Source of the DNA: UMGS1071 sp045638545
GTDB taxonomy: Bacteria; Bacillota; Clostridia; Oscillospirales; Acutalibacteraceae
NCBI GenBank assembly: GCA_045638545.1
Contig: JAZUBL010000080.1
Span: forward strand, 1-45,986
Reading direction: 5' to 3'
DNA length: 45,986 bases
Below are positions 38,509-45,986 of this stretch, piece after piece. Both the position numbers and the translations under genes were made by a program. Every line of letters starts with the position of its first letter. Positions within the stretch are counted from its first letter, which is position 1. A model generated the notes under the pieces. It did not search any database. It was not told the origin of the DNA and saw only the letters and a list, made by a program, of their open reading frames with translations.

Positions 38509-41304
38509 TTAACCGAGTACTGCTGCGCAGCGTGCACAAACCTCTTCGTGGTTGTGGTCACTGCCAACGGTATCGCTGTATGCCCAGCATCTTGCACACT
38601 TCTCGCCTTCTGCAGCAAGAACTGTTACGGAGAGACCTTCTACTTCGCCTGCAAAGCTGCCGCCTGCACCGTTCACAACTTCTACCTGAGAAGTAATGAA
38701 TACAGTTGCCAGCTCATTTTCTACAGACTTCACGAAGTCGTACAGATCGCCTTCGCAGAAGAGCTGTACCTTTGCATCCAGGGAAGAACCGATTACCTTT
38801 TCGTTTCTTGCCAGCTCCAGTGCCTTCTTCACGTCGTCACGGATCTCGTGGATCTTATCCCATGCAGCTGTGAAGTCTGCATCTGCGTTTACGCCTGTCA
38901 GCTCCGGCATCTGGTTGTATACAACACCAGCTGCATCTTCGTTTGCCTCATGGCGCATAGACTCCCAGATCTCATCTGCTGTGTATGCAAGGATCGGTGC
39001 GATCATTCTTGTCATGTTGTCCAGAATGATGTACATTGCTGTCTGTGCTGCACGGCGGAGTGTACCGTCTGCCTTTTCACTGTACAGTCTGTCCTTGATT
39101 ACGTCCAGATAGAAGTTGGACATGTCAACAACGCAGAAGTTGTGGATTGCGTGGAATACCTGGTGGAACTCGAAGGAATCGTAACCTGCGCGAACCTTTG
39201 CATTCAGCTTATCCAGCTGTGCCAGTGCCCAGCGGTCGATTGGCTGAAGCTGATCCAGTGCAACCTTGTCTGTGTTTGGATCAAAGTCGCTTGTGTTGCC
39301 CAGGATGTATCTTGCTGTATTTCTGATCTTTCTGTATGCGTCAGAAAGCTGCTTCAGAATTTCCTTGGAGATACGGATATCTGCGTGGTAGTCAGAAGAA
39401 GCTACCCACAGACGGAGGATGTCTGCGCCATACTGGTCTACGATCTCGCTTGGAACGATACCGTTGCCCAGAGACTTGGACATCTTGCGGCCTTCGCCGT
39501 CTACTACCCAGCCGTGTGTTACAACAGCCTTGTATGGTGCCTGGCCTCTCCATGCTACAGATGTGAGCAGGGAGGACTGGAACCAGCCTCTGTACTGGTC
39601 AGCACCCTCCAGGTAGAGGTCTGCCGGCCAGTGGAGGTCTTCTCTTACGTCACAAACAGCTGCGTGTGTAACGCCGGAGTCGAACCAAACGTCCATGATG
39701 TCGCGCTCTTTGTCAAAGTGTGTGCAGCCGCACTTTTCGCACTTGATGCCCTCTGGAAGAATTTCTGCTGCATCCTTTACGTACCACTGGTCAGAACCTT
39801 CTCTGCCGAACAGCTCGGAAACAGCCATCATTGCTTCCTTGTTGATCAGCGGCTCGCCGCAATCCTTACAGTAGAAGATCGGAATCGGCACGCCCCAACG
39901 TCTCTGACGGGAAATACACCAGTCGTTTCTGTCTACAACCATGGATGTAATGCGGTCCTTGCCCCAGCCTGGGATCCACTCTACAGTGTTGATCGCATCA
40001 ACAGCTTCCTTCTTGAAGCCATCAACGGAGCAGAACCACTGCTCTGTTGCACGGAACAGGATCGGCTTCTTACATCTCCAGCAGTGTGGGTACTGGTGAA
40101 TGATCTTCTGCATTGCAAACAGTGCGCCGGATGCTTCCAGCTTCTTTGCGATTGCCTTGTTTGCTTCGTCTGTTGTCAGACCCTTCAGGTCTTCGCCTGC
40201 TTCCAGTGTCATTCTGCCGTGGTTGTCAACAGGAACAACGATTGGCAGCTCTGGATAGTGGTTGTGGCAAACGTCGTAGTCTTCCACACCGTGGCCAGGT
40301 GCTGTATGAACGCAGCCTGTACCGCTTTCCAGTGTAACGTGGTCGCCAACAATTACCAGAGACTCTCTGTCGAGGAATGGATGCTGTGTTGTCATGCGGT
40401 CCAGGTCAGCACCCTTAATGGTGCCTACAACCTCGAACTCTGTGATCTCAGCAGCTTCCAGTGCGCTCTTGTAGAGCTCTGTTGCCATTACGTAGTACTC
40501 TTCACCGCACTTGATTACGGAGTACTCAAATTCCGGACCAACACAGATTGCCACGTTGCCTGGCAGTGTCCATGTTGTTGTTGTCCAGATTACAAAGAAG
40601 GTCTTGCTCAGGTCAACACCCATTGGGCTCAGGAGACCCTTGTCGTCCTTCACATTGAACTTAACGAAGATGGAGTAGCATGGATCCTCTGCGTACTCGA
40701 TTTCAGCCTCTGCCAGTGCTGTACCGCAATCAGAGCACCAGTAAACAGGCTTGAGACCCTTGTAGATGTAACCCTTGGTTGCCATCTCGGAGAAGATCTC
40801 GATCTGCTTTGCTTCAAATTCCTTCTTCAGTGTGATGTATGGATTGCTCCAGTCACCAATACCGCCCAGACGCTTGAACTGTGTTCTCTGGTCGTCCAGG
40901 TAGCCCAGTGTAAACTCACGACACATCTGGCGCAGCTCTACGTCAGAAATTGTTGCAGAGTTGCTTACGCCAGCCTTCTTGCGAGCCTTCAGCTCTGTTG
41001 GCAGACCGTGTGTATCCCAGCCTGGTACATATGGTGCCTTAAAGCCGGTCATGTTCTTGTAGCGTACGATGATATCCTTGAGCACCTTGTTCAGTGCTGT
41101 GCCCAGGTGAATATCGCCGTTTGCATATGGCGGGCCGTCGTGGAGAACATACAGCGGCTTGCCGTCGTTCTTCTCCATCAGTTTTTCATAAACGTTTTCT
41201 TCTTCCCACTTTGCCAGTCTTTCCGGTTCCCGCTTTGGCAGACCTGCCTGCATTGGGAAATCGGTCTTCGGCAGGTTCAAAGTGTTCTTGTAATCCTGTG
41301 CCAT
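38509..41304 (-). CDS. ileS: Isoleucine--tRNA ligase
   Basis: 931 aa class I synthetase. HIGH-type motif PPYANGDIHLG (about 58-68), an editing domain, KMSKS at about 605, a helical anticodon-binding domain, and a C-terminal zinc domain CARCWAYSDTVGSDHNHEEVCARC. The size and zinc ends fit the standard bacterial ileS1 type. ATG at 41304 has an AAGGAG site about 11 bases upstream. No T-box leader fits in the 72-bp gap to divIVA, unlike many Firmicute ileS genes. Confidence 0.96.
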   Translation of the reverse strand: MAQDYKNTLNLPKTDFPMQAGLPKREPERLAKWEEENVYEKLMEKNDGKPLYVLHDGPPYANGDIHLGTALNKVLKDIIVRYKNMTGFKAPYVPGWDTHGLPTELKARKKAGVSNSATISDVELRQMCREFTLGYLDDQRTQFKRLGGIGDWSNPYITLKKEFEAKQIEIFSEMATKGYIYKGLKPVYWCSDCGTALAEAEIEYAEDPCYSIFVKFNVKDDKGLLSPMGVDLSKTFFVIWTTTTWTLPGNVAICVGPEFEYSVIKCGEEYYVMATELYKSALEAAEITEFEVVGTIKGADLDRMTTQHPFLDRESLVIVGDHVTLESGTGCVHTAPGHGVEDYDVCHNHYPELPIVVPVDNHGRMTLEAGEDLKGLTTDEANKAIAKKLEASGALFAMQKIIHQYPHCWRCKKPILFRATEQWFCSVDGFKKEAVDAINTVEWIPGWGKDRITSMVVDRNDWCISRQRRWGVPIPIFYCKDCGEPLINKEAMMAVSELFGREGSDQWYVKDAAEILPEGIKCEKCGCTHFDKERDIMDVWFDSGVTHAAVCDVREDLHWPADLYLEGADQYRGWFQSSLLTSVAWRGQAPYKAVVTHGWVVDGEGRKMSKSLGNGIVPSEIVDQYGADILRLWVASSDYHADIRISKEILKQLSDAYRKIRNTARYILGNTSDFDPNTDKVALDQLQPIDRWALAQLDKLNAKVRAGYDSFEFHQVFHAIHNFCVVDMSNFYLDVIKDRLYSEKADGTLRRAAQTAMYIILDNMTRMIAPILAYTADEIWESMRHEANEDAAGVVYNQMPELTGVNADADFTAAWDKIHEIRDDVKKALELARNEKVIGSSLDAKVQLFCEGDLYDFVKSVENELATVFITSQVEVVNGAGGSFAGEVEGLSVTVLAAEGEKCARCWAYSDTVGSDHNHEEVCARCAAVLG

Positions 41305-41376
41305 CCGGTCACACTCTCCTTAATATCCCTTAATATATCGACCCGGAAGGGTCTGCTCTGTTCAGTATAACAGAAC

Positions 41377-42156
41377 TTAGTCCTTTGTTACGTCGTAATC
41401 TGCGCCAAACTTCAGATCAGAGTTATCTCTGTTTTTCTTCTTTTTGCCGCCCAGGTTAAAGCTTCTTGTGTGGGAGATTTCTTCCTCTACAAAATCCTTA
41501 ACGTCTTCTTTTACTGTTTCCTTTACTTCTGCAACCTTAACAGGCTCCTCAATAACAGGCAGCTTTACTGTTGCTGCTGCAGATGGCTCCGGCATAACCG
41601 GTGTGCCCAGTCTCTGCTGTGTTGGCAGTGCGTTCACCAGCTTCAGGTGCTCCTTGTAGCTGTCCAGCAGGCTTGCGCGGAAGTCGGATACCAGCTTCTT
41701 CAGGCGATCCAGCTCTGCTCTCTGCTCGTTTGCTTCGCTCTGTGCTACGCCAACGATTCTCTCTGCCTTTGCATTTGCTTCAGAGATCATGCCCTCTGCC
41801 TTCATGCGAGCCTCGCGGATTGTTGCGTTTGCCAGCTTCTGTGCGCTGAGCAGTGCGTTCTTGATCTCTTCCTGTGTGTATTCACACTCTTCAGAGAGCT
41901 TTACGTCTTCTGCTGCAACAGACTGTACCGGTGCCGGTGCTGCTGTCTGCTGTGGTGCTGCCTTCAGAGAAGCCTTCAGGCGCTCGTTTTCCGCTGTCAG
42001 CTGCTCGTTGAGTTCCTTCTGCTCAATGTTCTTCTTGATGAGCAGGTCATAAGACTCAACTACTTTATCAATGAATTCATCAACGTCTTCCGGCTTGTAG
42101 CCAGCAAAGTTAGATTTACGGAAGCTGACGTTTGCAATTTCGTTCAGTGTAAGCAT
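41377..42156 (-). CDS. divIVA: DivIVA domain protein
   Basis: 259 aa. The N-terminal DivIVA membrane-curvature domain (LNEIANVSFRKSNFAGYKPEDVDEFIDKVVESYDLLIKKN, about 3-45) is followed by a coiled coil with an Ala/Pro/Gln-rich break, a second coiled coil (about 90-170), and an acidic C-terminal tail ending DYDVTKD. DivIVA marks cell poles and septa and recruits division proteins. Lies between ylmH and ileS, the standard division-cluster order. Ribosome binding site AAGGAGGA. Confidence 0.93.
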   Translation of the reverse strand: MLTLNEIANVSFRKSNFAGYKPEDVDEFIDKVVESYDLLIKKNIEQKELNEQLTAENERLKASLKAAPQQTAAPAPVQSVAAEDVKLSEECEYTQEEIKNALLSAQKLANATIREARMKAEGMISEANAKAERIVGVAQSEANEQRAELDRLKKLVSDFRASLLDSYKEHLKLVNALPTQQRLGTPVMPEPSAAATVKLPVIEEPVKVAEVKETVKEDVKDFVEEEISHTRSFNLGGKKKKNRDNSDLKFGADYDVTKD

Positions 42157-42180
42157 ATTTCATATCCTCCTTGTTTCTTT

Positions 42181-42945
42181 CTATATATACTTCTTTAATT
42201 CAATTCCAAGTCTGCCTTTTCTGGTCAGTCCGCCAACAGACTCCAGCAGAAATTTGCCTTTGCCCCGAATGGCGATCTTATCACCGGCAGACAACTGATC
42301 TGACGATGACTGGCACACCGCATAATTTACGGTAACCAGCCCTGCGGTGATCAGCGCTTTTACTTTTTCCCGACTCAGACCGGTACAGGCTGCCACAATG
42401 CAGTCTGCGCGAAGGGAAGATACCACCGTGGAAATGGAAGAAAACCGATGTCCCGCCGGGTAAGGCTCCTCTGCGCCTTCTGTCAGCGTTACGCCAACAG
42501 AACCGATTTTTTCGATCTGCGTCAGCATATAGGGCACGATCTCTTCCCGCAGGAAAAGAACACAGCGGCCTTCCTCCACCAGAATATCTCCCACGGTGGA
42601 GCGCTCAATGCCCAGAGACATCAGCGCACCGAGGAAATCCCGGTGAGAAAGGCTGTCCTGTTTTCGATAAGTTACAGTGACCGGCACCACCGGAAACAGC
42701 CAGGGCGCTTTCTCGTCATAGGCCGATAATACACCAAAAACTACACGCTCTGCTTCGGTATACCCTCCCCAGAACATATAGTTTTCGATCTTAGCGTGTT
42801 CCATTAAGTTTCGTACCAGAGCCTGTTCCCGTTCGTCGAGAAAGCCGACAAAACAGGGTTTGCTCCGGCGGTCACATAACTGCACTGCGTCCTGTACCAT
42901 CGCTTCCAACAAGGCATCTTCCTTTTGTAAAAGCTGTCTGGTCAT
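42181..42945 (-). CDS. ylmH: YlmH-family S4 RNA-binding protein
   Basis: 254 aa. The N-terminal and central region has the YlmH features FVGFLDEREQALVRNL and GYTEAERVVFGV. The C-terminal S4 domain is at about 180-245 (ADCIVAACTGLSREKVKALITAGLVTVNY). YlmH homologues sit between SepF and DivIVA and have been linked to ribosome rescue and division. ATG at 42945 is chosen; a TTG at 42951, directly after the sepF stop, is also possible. No strong ribosome binding site is visible, so it probably depends on translation of sepF. Confidence 0.92.
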   Translation of the reverse strand: MTRQLLQKEDALLEAMVQDAVQLCDRRSKPCFVGFLDEREQALVRNLMEHAKIENYMFWGGYTEAERVVFGVLSAYDEKAPWLFPVVPVTVTYRKQDSLSHRDFLGALMSLGIERSTVGDILVEEGRCVLFLREEIVPYMLTQIEKIGSVGVTLTEGAEEPYPAGHRFSSISTVVSSLRADCIVAACTGLSREKVKALITAGLVTVNYAVCQSSSDQLSAGDKIAIRGKGKFLLESVGGLTRKGRLGIELKKYI

Positions 42946-42951
42946 GTGCAA

Positions 42952-43455
42952 TTAGATGTATGCTTCTTCTGTTTCAGCCTCATCCATCATGTCGTCACCT
43001 GTCAGGCTTACGTTAGCAGGTGTAATGATGTATGTATTTGTGGAAACTCTCTTTACCTTACCGTTCTTTGCGTATGCAACGCCGCCCAGGAAATCCAGAA
43101 CTCTGCGAGCTACGTCCTTTGGAGTTACTTCCAGGTTGAGAACAACTGTGTTTGCACGAACCAGCTCGTCAGCAATTGCTCTTGTATCCTCACGATAATC
43201 CATTGGCTTGAAGAGAACTACCTTCAGCTCTGCAGAGTTGCTGAAGTTTACAACGTTGCTGCGGCGCTCCGGCTCATAGGAATGGCTGCTTACGTCGTGG
43301 TAGCTGCTGCTTGTGGAAGAAGTGTAGTTGTCAGAAACTGTGTCACCGGAAGAAATATCTTCCGCTGCAGTGGTGGTTTCTGTTGTTTCTTCGTAATCGA
43401 ATTCATCCTCCGGCGGATTCCACATATTCTTAAACTTCTGTGCAAAATTAGACAT
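42952..43455 (-). CDS. sepF: Cell division protein SepF
   Basis: 167 aa. An N-terminal membrane-binding helix (MSNFAQKFKNMWNPP), a Ser/Thr/Glu-rich linker, and the C-terminal SepF core (about 75-150: AELKVVLFKPMDYREDTRAIADELVRANTVVLNLEVTPKDVARRVLDFLGGVAYAKNGKVKRVSTNTYIITP). SepF rings bundle FtsZ and attach it to the membrane. Ribosome binding site AGGAGGAG. Between yggS and ylmH. Confidence 0.95.
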   Translation of the reverse strand: MSNFAQKFKNMWNPPEDEFDYEETTETTTAAEDISSGDTVSDNYTSSTSSSYHDVSSHSYEPERRSNVVNFSNSAELKVVLFKPMDYREDTRAIADELVRANTVVLNLEVTPKDVARRVLDFLGGVAYAKNGKVKRVSTNTYIITPANVSLTGDDMMDEAETEEAYI

Positions 43456-43503
43456 AACCCGTCTCCTCCTAAATATCTATAACTTTAAATTCAATAATTT
43501 CTT

Positions 43504-44241
43504 TTAGTAAACACGTTTGCCAAATAAAGACGAACCGACTCGCACAATATTGGCACCGGACTCGATCGCCAGCTCATAATCTGACGACATGCCCATCGAC
43601 AAAAAGTCCATATTAACATTATCTAATTTTTTTGCGCTAATGTCAATGAAATATTTGTACATATTCGAGAAAAAATGCGCTGTTTCTGCAGTATTTTCAC
43701 TAATTGGCGGGATTGTCATCAATCCTTCTACCAAAATATTCGGCATCTCGGCAATTTCTGCCACAAGTTCGGTCAGGCCTACAGGGTCTACGCCGGACTT
43801 GCTTTCTTCGCCGCCTACGTTTACTTCTACCAGAACACGGGTTGTGCAATTTTCTCTCTGAGAAATTCTGGAGATCTCTTTTGCCAGCTTTACGCTGTCC
43901 ACAGACTGGATGCGGTCCACTTTGCCAACGATCTGCTTCACCTTATTGGTCTGCAGATGACCGATGAACTCACAGGAACAGTTTGCCAGGTTCAGAGCAT
44001 CATATTTGCTCAGCAGTTCCTGCACCTTATTTTCACCAATGTGTGTCAGGCCGCAGGCAATGGTGTGGTTAATCACTTCCACCGGCACTGTTTTTGTTGC
44101 AGCCAGCAGCGTAACGTCTGCTGCTGTTCTGCCGCTTCTCTCTGCCGCACGGGCAACACGCTCCTGAATCTCTTTCAGGTTCTCCTCTGCGTCATGGCAG
44201 CGCTGTGCCAGCAGTTCTTTATCCAACAAGCTTTCCATCAT
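43504..44241 (-). CDS. YggS-family PLP homeostasis protein
   Basis: 245 aa. PLP-binding TIM barrel. The family pattern is clear: VTLLAATKTVPVEVINHTIACGLTHIGENKVQELLSKY (with the PLP Lys in ATKTV), FIGHLQTNKVKQIVGKVDRIQSVDS, EVNVGGEESKSGV, LSMGMSSDYELAIESGANIVRVGSSLFGKRVY. It controls free pyridoxal phosphate rather than catalysing. The start at 44241 is eight bases after GGAGG and overlaps the HlyD-like gene by 23 bases. Confidence 0.94.
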   Translation of the reverse strand: MMESLLDKELLAQRCHDAEENLKEIQERVARAAERSGRTAADVTLLAATKTVPVEVINHTIACGLTHIGENKVQELLSKYDALNLANCSCEFIGHLQTNKVKQIVGKVDRIQSVDSVKLAKEISRISQRENCTTRVLVEVNVGGEESKSGVDPVGLTELVAEIAEMPNILVEGLMTIPPISENTAETAHFFSNMYKYFIDISAKKLDNVNMDFLSMGMSSDYELAIESGANIVRVGSSLFGKRVY

Positions 44242-45502
44242 AGAGATTACCTCCAATCGCAACTGTATCGTAAAGTTCAATGGTCTCATCTGTCAGCAAC
44301 TCATCAGCACCTGGATTTGCATCGCAGATCACGTAGTTGCCTGTTGTGTAAAGCGGAATGATCTGTACAAACTTCAGCTCACTGCCGTCAACAACATAAA
44401 CACCGCGAACTTCCTTTGTCTGAGACATTTCGCTGCCAGAAGAATCCATGATCTCACCGGTTACTTCCTCAAAGTGAATCGCGTTCTGGCTGATGCGGAT
44501 ACCATCATAAGTACCGATATTCAGCAGAACTGTTTCGTTGCGGATATTTGCCAGGGTCGGGTCCATATAGGAGCATTCCAGTACAAGAGCCGCCGGATCT
44601 TCAATGGTTGTCTGATTGATCGCAACGATCTCTGCCGGAATGTTCATGCTGGATGCAAATGGCAGCTTAATATCAATGCTGTCACCAACGCCAAGCTTCA
44701 TGGCAGTATCTGCAGGAATTTCGCAGACAATGTACCACTCAAATTGCTCGCACACTTTACCGATCACATTTTCGCTGACTTCCTTTGCTTCTCTTTCTTC
44801 ACGAAGGTCTGCAACAGACATCTGCGCAACCTTGTTGTAATCGTAAACAGTTTCGTAGCCGTCAACAGATTTTACAAAGTAGCCTGCAGAAGTAGCACGG
44901 ATGGCACCGGTCGCCTTGTTGGAATTGGATGTCAGTTCTGCGATTTCTGCCTTCAGCTCTTTGATACGCGCAGAGAATGTGGTGATCTTACCGGTAGCAA
45001 GCTGCCACTGGTTCATCAGGTTCAGCATACTGCTGCGGTCAGACTGAACATCATTGAGGTTGAACTCATTAACGTTTGTCTTCATGCTGTACAGACGCTG
45101 ATAGATCTGCTTGTTTACGTTATCCGGATTGATAGCAGAAGCACCAGCCAGCTCGTTCAGATCCTGCAGCTGCTCCAGTTCTTCTTTCAGCTCCATTTTA
45201 CGGGACTCTGCCGCAGCTGCTTCAGAGTCAGAATAAGTGGATGCAATTACGCCGTTTTTTGCAATTTTTGTACCATCGGCAATTTCATAGGAAATAACGC
45301 CGGAGGTGGTGTTTTTCAACACTGTCTCTTTGCGGACGATCAGACCGTCTACGCGCAGAGAATCTGTGATGGAAGCGCGAACCGCTGTTTCTGTTGCAAT
45401 GCCCGGGCTGACCAGATTTACAATCTGTACCACCACAAATACGATCAGAACAATAATGATGCCAAGAATCACCAGCCGCTTGATCAGTTTATTCTTCTTC
45501 AT
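44219..45502 (-). CDS. HlyD/membrane-fusion-like protein
   Basis: 427 aa. One N-terminal membrane segment (about 9-31) faces a large extracytoplasmic part: a barrel-sandwich-like region (SLRVDGLIVRKETVLKNTTSGVISYEIADGTKIAKNGVIAS), a coiled-coil hairpin (AAAESRKMELKEELEQLQDL and RIKELKAEIAELTSN), then beta-barrel domains. It resembles HlyD_D23-type adaptors, but no transporter or outer-membrane partner is nearby, and this is a Gram-positive-type genome. Its place between miaA and yggS/sepF suggests a cell envelope or division role (inference). Overlaps miaA by 14 bases. Confidence 0.83.
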   Translation of the reverse strand: MKKNKLIKRLVILGIIIVLIVFVVVQIVNLVSPGIATETAVRASITDSLRVDGLIVRKETVLKNTTSGVISYEIADGTKIAKNGVIASTYSDSEAAAAESRKMELKEELEQLQDLNELAGASAINPDNVNKQIYQRLYSMKTNVNEFNLNDVQSDRSSMLNLMNQWQLATGKITTFSARIKELKAEIAELTSNSNKATGAIRATSAGYFVKSVDGYETVYDYNKVAQMSVADLREEREAKEVSENVIGKVCEQFEWYIVCEIPADTAMKLGVGDSIDIKLPFASSMNIPAEIVAINQTTIEDPAALVLECSYMDPTLANIRNETVLLNIGTYDGIRISQNAIHFEEVTGEIMDSSGSEMSQTKEVRGVYVVDGSELKFVQIIPLYTTGNYVICDANPGADELLTDETIELYDTVAIGGNLYDGKLVG

Positions 45503-45986
45503 GTTGTGCGATTCCCCTCCTCTCAAAACACTGTTTAATCAAAGTTTTCGCTGCCTCCAGCAGCTGTTCCTTTGTTTCGTAATCATCGGGATAGAGCCAC
45601 TGGATGTTCTCTTCCCGACGGAACCAGGTCAGCTGCCGTTTTGCATAGCGGCGTGTGCCCTGCTTCATATTTTCCACCGCGCCTTCCAGAGACAGCTCTC
45701 CGTCCAGATACGGTTTCAGTTCTTTATAGCCGATGGCCTGCAGCGCTGTTTTGCCGCCTTCCATCTTCAGTACACGGTCCGCTTCTTCCAGCAAACCCTG
45801 CTCCAGCATCAGGTCCACTCTGTCGTTCATGCGGTCATACAATACCGCTCTGTCGCGGTAGTTGAGACCGATCATACAGACTTCATACGGTGACGGAATG
45901 CGTCTGGATTCTTCCAGATGCTGCGTCATGGTTTTGCCGGTAACGCGGTACAGCTCAATGGCGCGAACAACACGCGGAATGTTGTT
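45489..45986 (-). CDS. miaA: tRNA dimethylallyltransferase MiaA, C-terminal part
   Basis: Partial: the frame runs off the window end at 45986. Visible are NNIPRVVRAIELYRVTGKTM, IGLNYRDRAVLYDRMNDRVDLMLEQGLLEEADRVL, GKTALQAIGYKELKPYLDG and GTRRYAKRQLTWFRREENIQWLYPD, all typical of the C-terminal half of MiaA. The enzyme adds an isopentenyl group to A37 of tRNAs reading UNN codons. The N-terminal P-loop is outside the window. It would be the first visible gene of the long operon. Confidence 0.95.
   Translation of the reverse strand, partial: NNIPRVVRAIELYRVTGKTMTQHLEESRRIPSPYEVCMIGLNYRDRAVLYDRMNDRVDLMLEQGLLEEADRVLKMEGGKTALQAIGYKELKPYLDGELSLEGAVENMKQGTRRYAKRQLTWFRREENIQWLYPDDYETKEQLLEAAKTLIKQCFERRGIAQHEEE

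Noticed and set aside
38548..41370. A 940-codon open frame on the plus strand, antisense to ileS
   Set aside because: It mirrors ileS exactly, is unusually rich in Cys and Val, has no family resemblance and no ribosome binding site. It is a by-product of the codon use of ileS.
41305..41376. T-box leader before ileS
   Set aside because: Only 72 bp separate divIVA and ileS, with no T-box consensus or specifier stem.

Overview
This window comes from a low-to-mid GC, spore-forming Firmicute. A member of the Clostridia (Oscillospirales/Ruminococcaceae-like) is the best guess. The basis is the 5' end of a 16S rRNA gene with a clostridial V1 region, an alpha/beta-type small acid-soluble spore protein (SASP), a GerA-type germinant receptor operon, a DivIVA/SepF/YlmH division cluster, a dockerin-bearing protein, and housekeeping promoters almost all of the TTGxxx-N17-TAxxxT type. 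Most genes lie on the minus strand. I see no prophage, transposase, CRISPR array or tRNA gene.

Layout: (1) 1-1109 holds the start of an rrn operon (minus) with tandem promoters, then non-coding DNA leading to rpmB. (2) 1402-6323 is an array of eight paralogous small lipoprotein genes, all minus. Each has its own 17-bp-spaced promoter and its own terminator. They carry one to three copies of the same beta-rich repeat domain, and one copy is broken by an in-frame TAG. (3) 6441-10621 holds plsY, der and a DUF512 radical-SAM protein, then rpmF and a YceD/DUF177 gene. (4) 10795-13972 holds a small P-loop protein, pgi and a D-Ala-D-Ala carboxypeptidase. (5) 14061-14570 is a small AT-rich divergent pair: a ribbon-helix-helix regulator and an unknown 85-aa protein, around a palindrome that overlaps a promoter. 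(6) 14613-16397 is an ftsH-like protease. (7) 16555-22670 is a spore-related block: SASP, PdaB-like deacetylase, DUF4363-DUF421, and gerA-gerB-gerC behind an excellent sigma-G promoter. (8) 22714-25918 is a DUF1836 gene and pcrA. (9) 25956-26473 is a structured non-coding stretch that probably encodes a ~225-nt RNA on the minus strand. (10) 26474-34227 holds a Dabb protein, nrdR (with an NrdR box in its own promoter), a TIM-barrel isomerase, a four-helix protein, an ABC-F protein, an HPr-like protein without the active-site His, mtaB, a GHL10 glycosidase-like protein with a duplicated 3' tail, and a DUF1294 membrane protein. (11) 34289-45986 is a long minus-strand run: miaA (cut by the window edge), a HlyD-like adaptor, yggS, sepF, ylmH, divIVA, ileS, lspA, rluD, a comEA-like gene, a dockerin protein and a left-handed beta-helix transferase.

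How the genes fit together: the last run couples tRNA modification and charging with cell division and envelope maturation. LspA would mature the lipoproteins of the array. The spore block combines DNA protection, cortex modification and germinant sensing. The least explained parts are the monocistronic lipoprotein array, the divergent ribbon-helix-helix module and the structured RNA locus downstream of pcrA.
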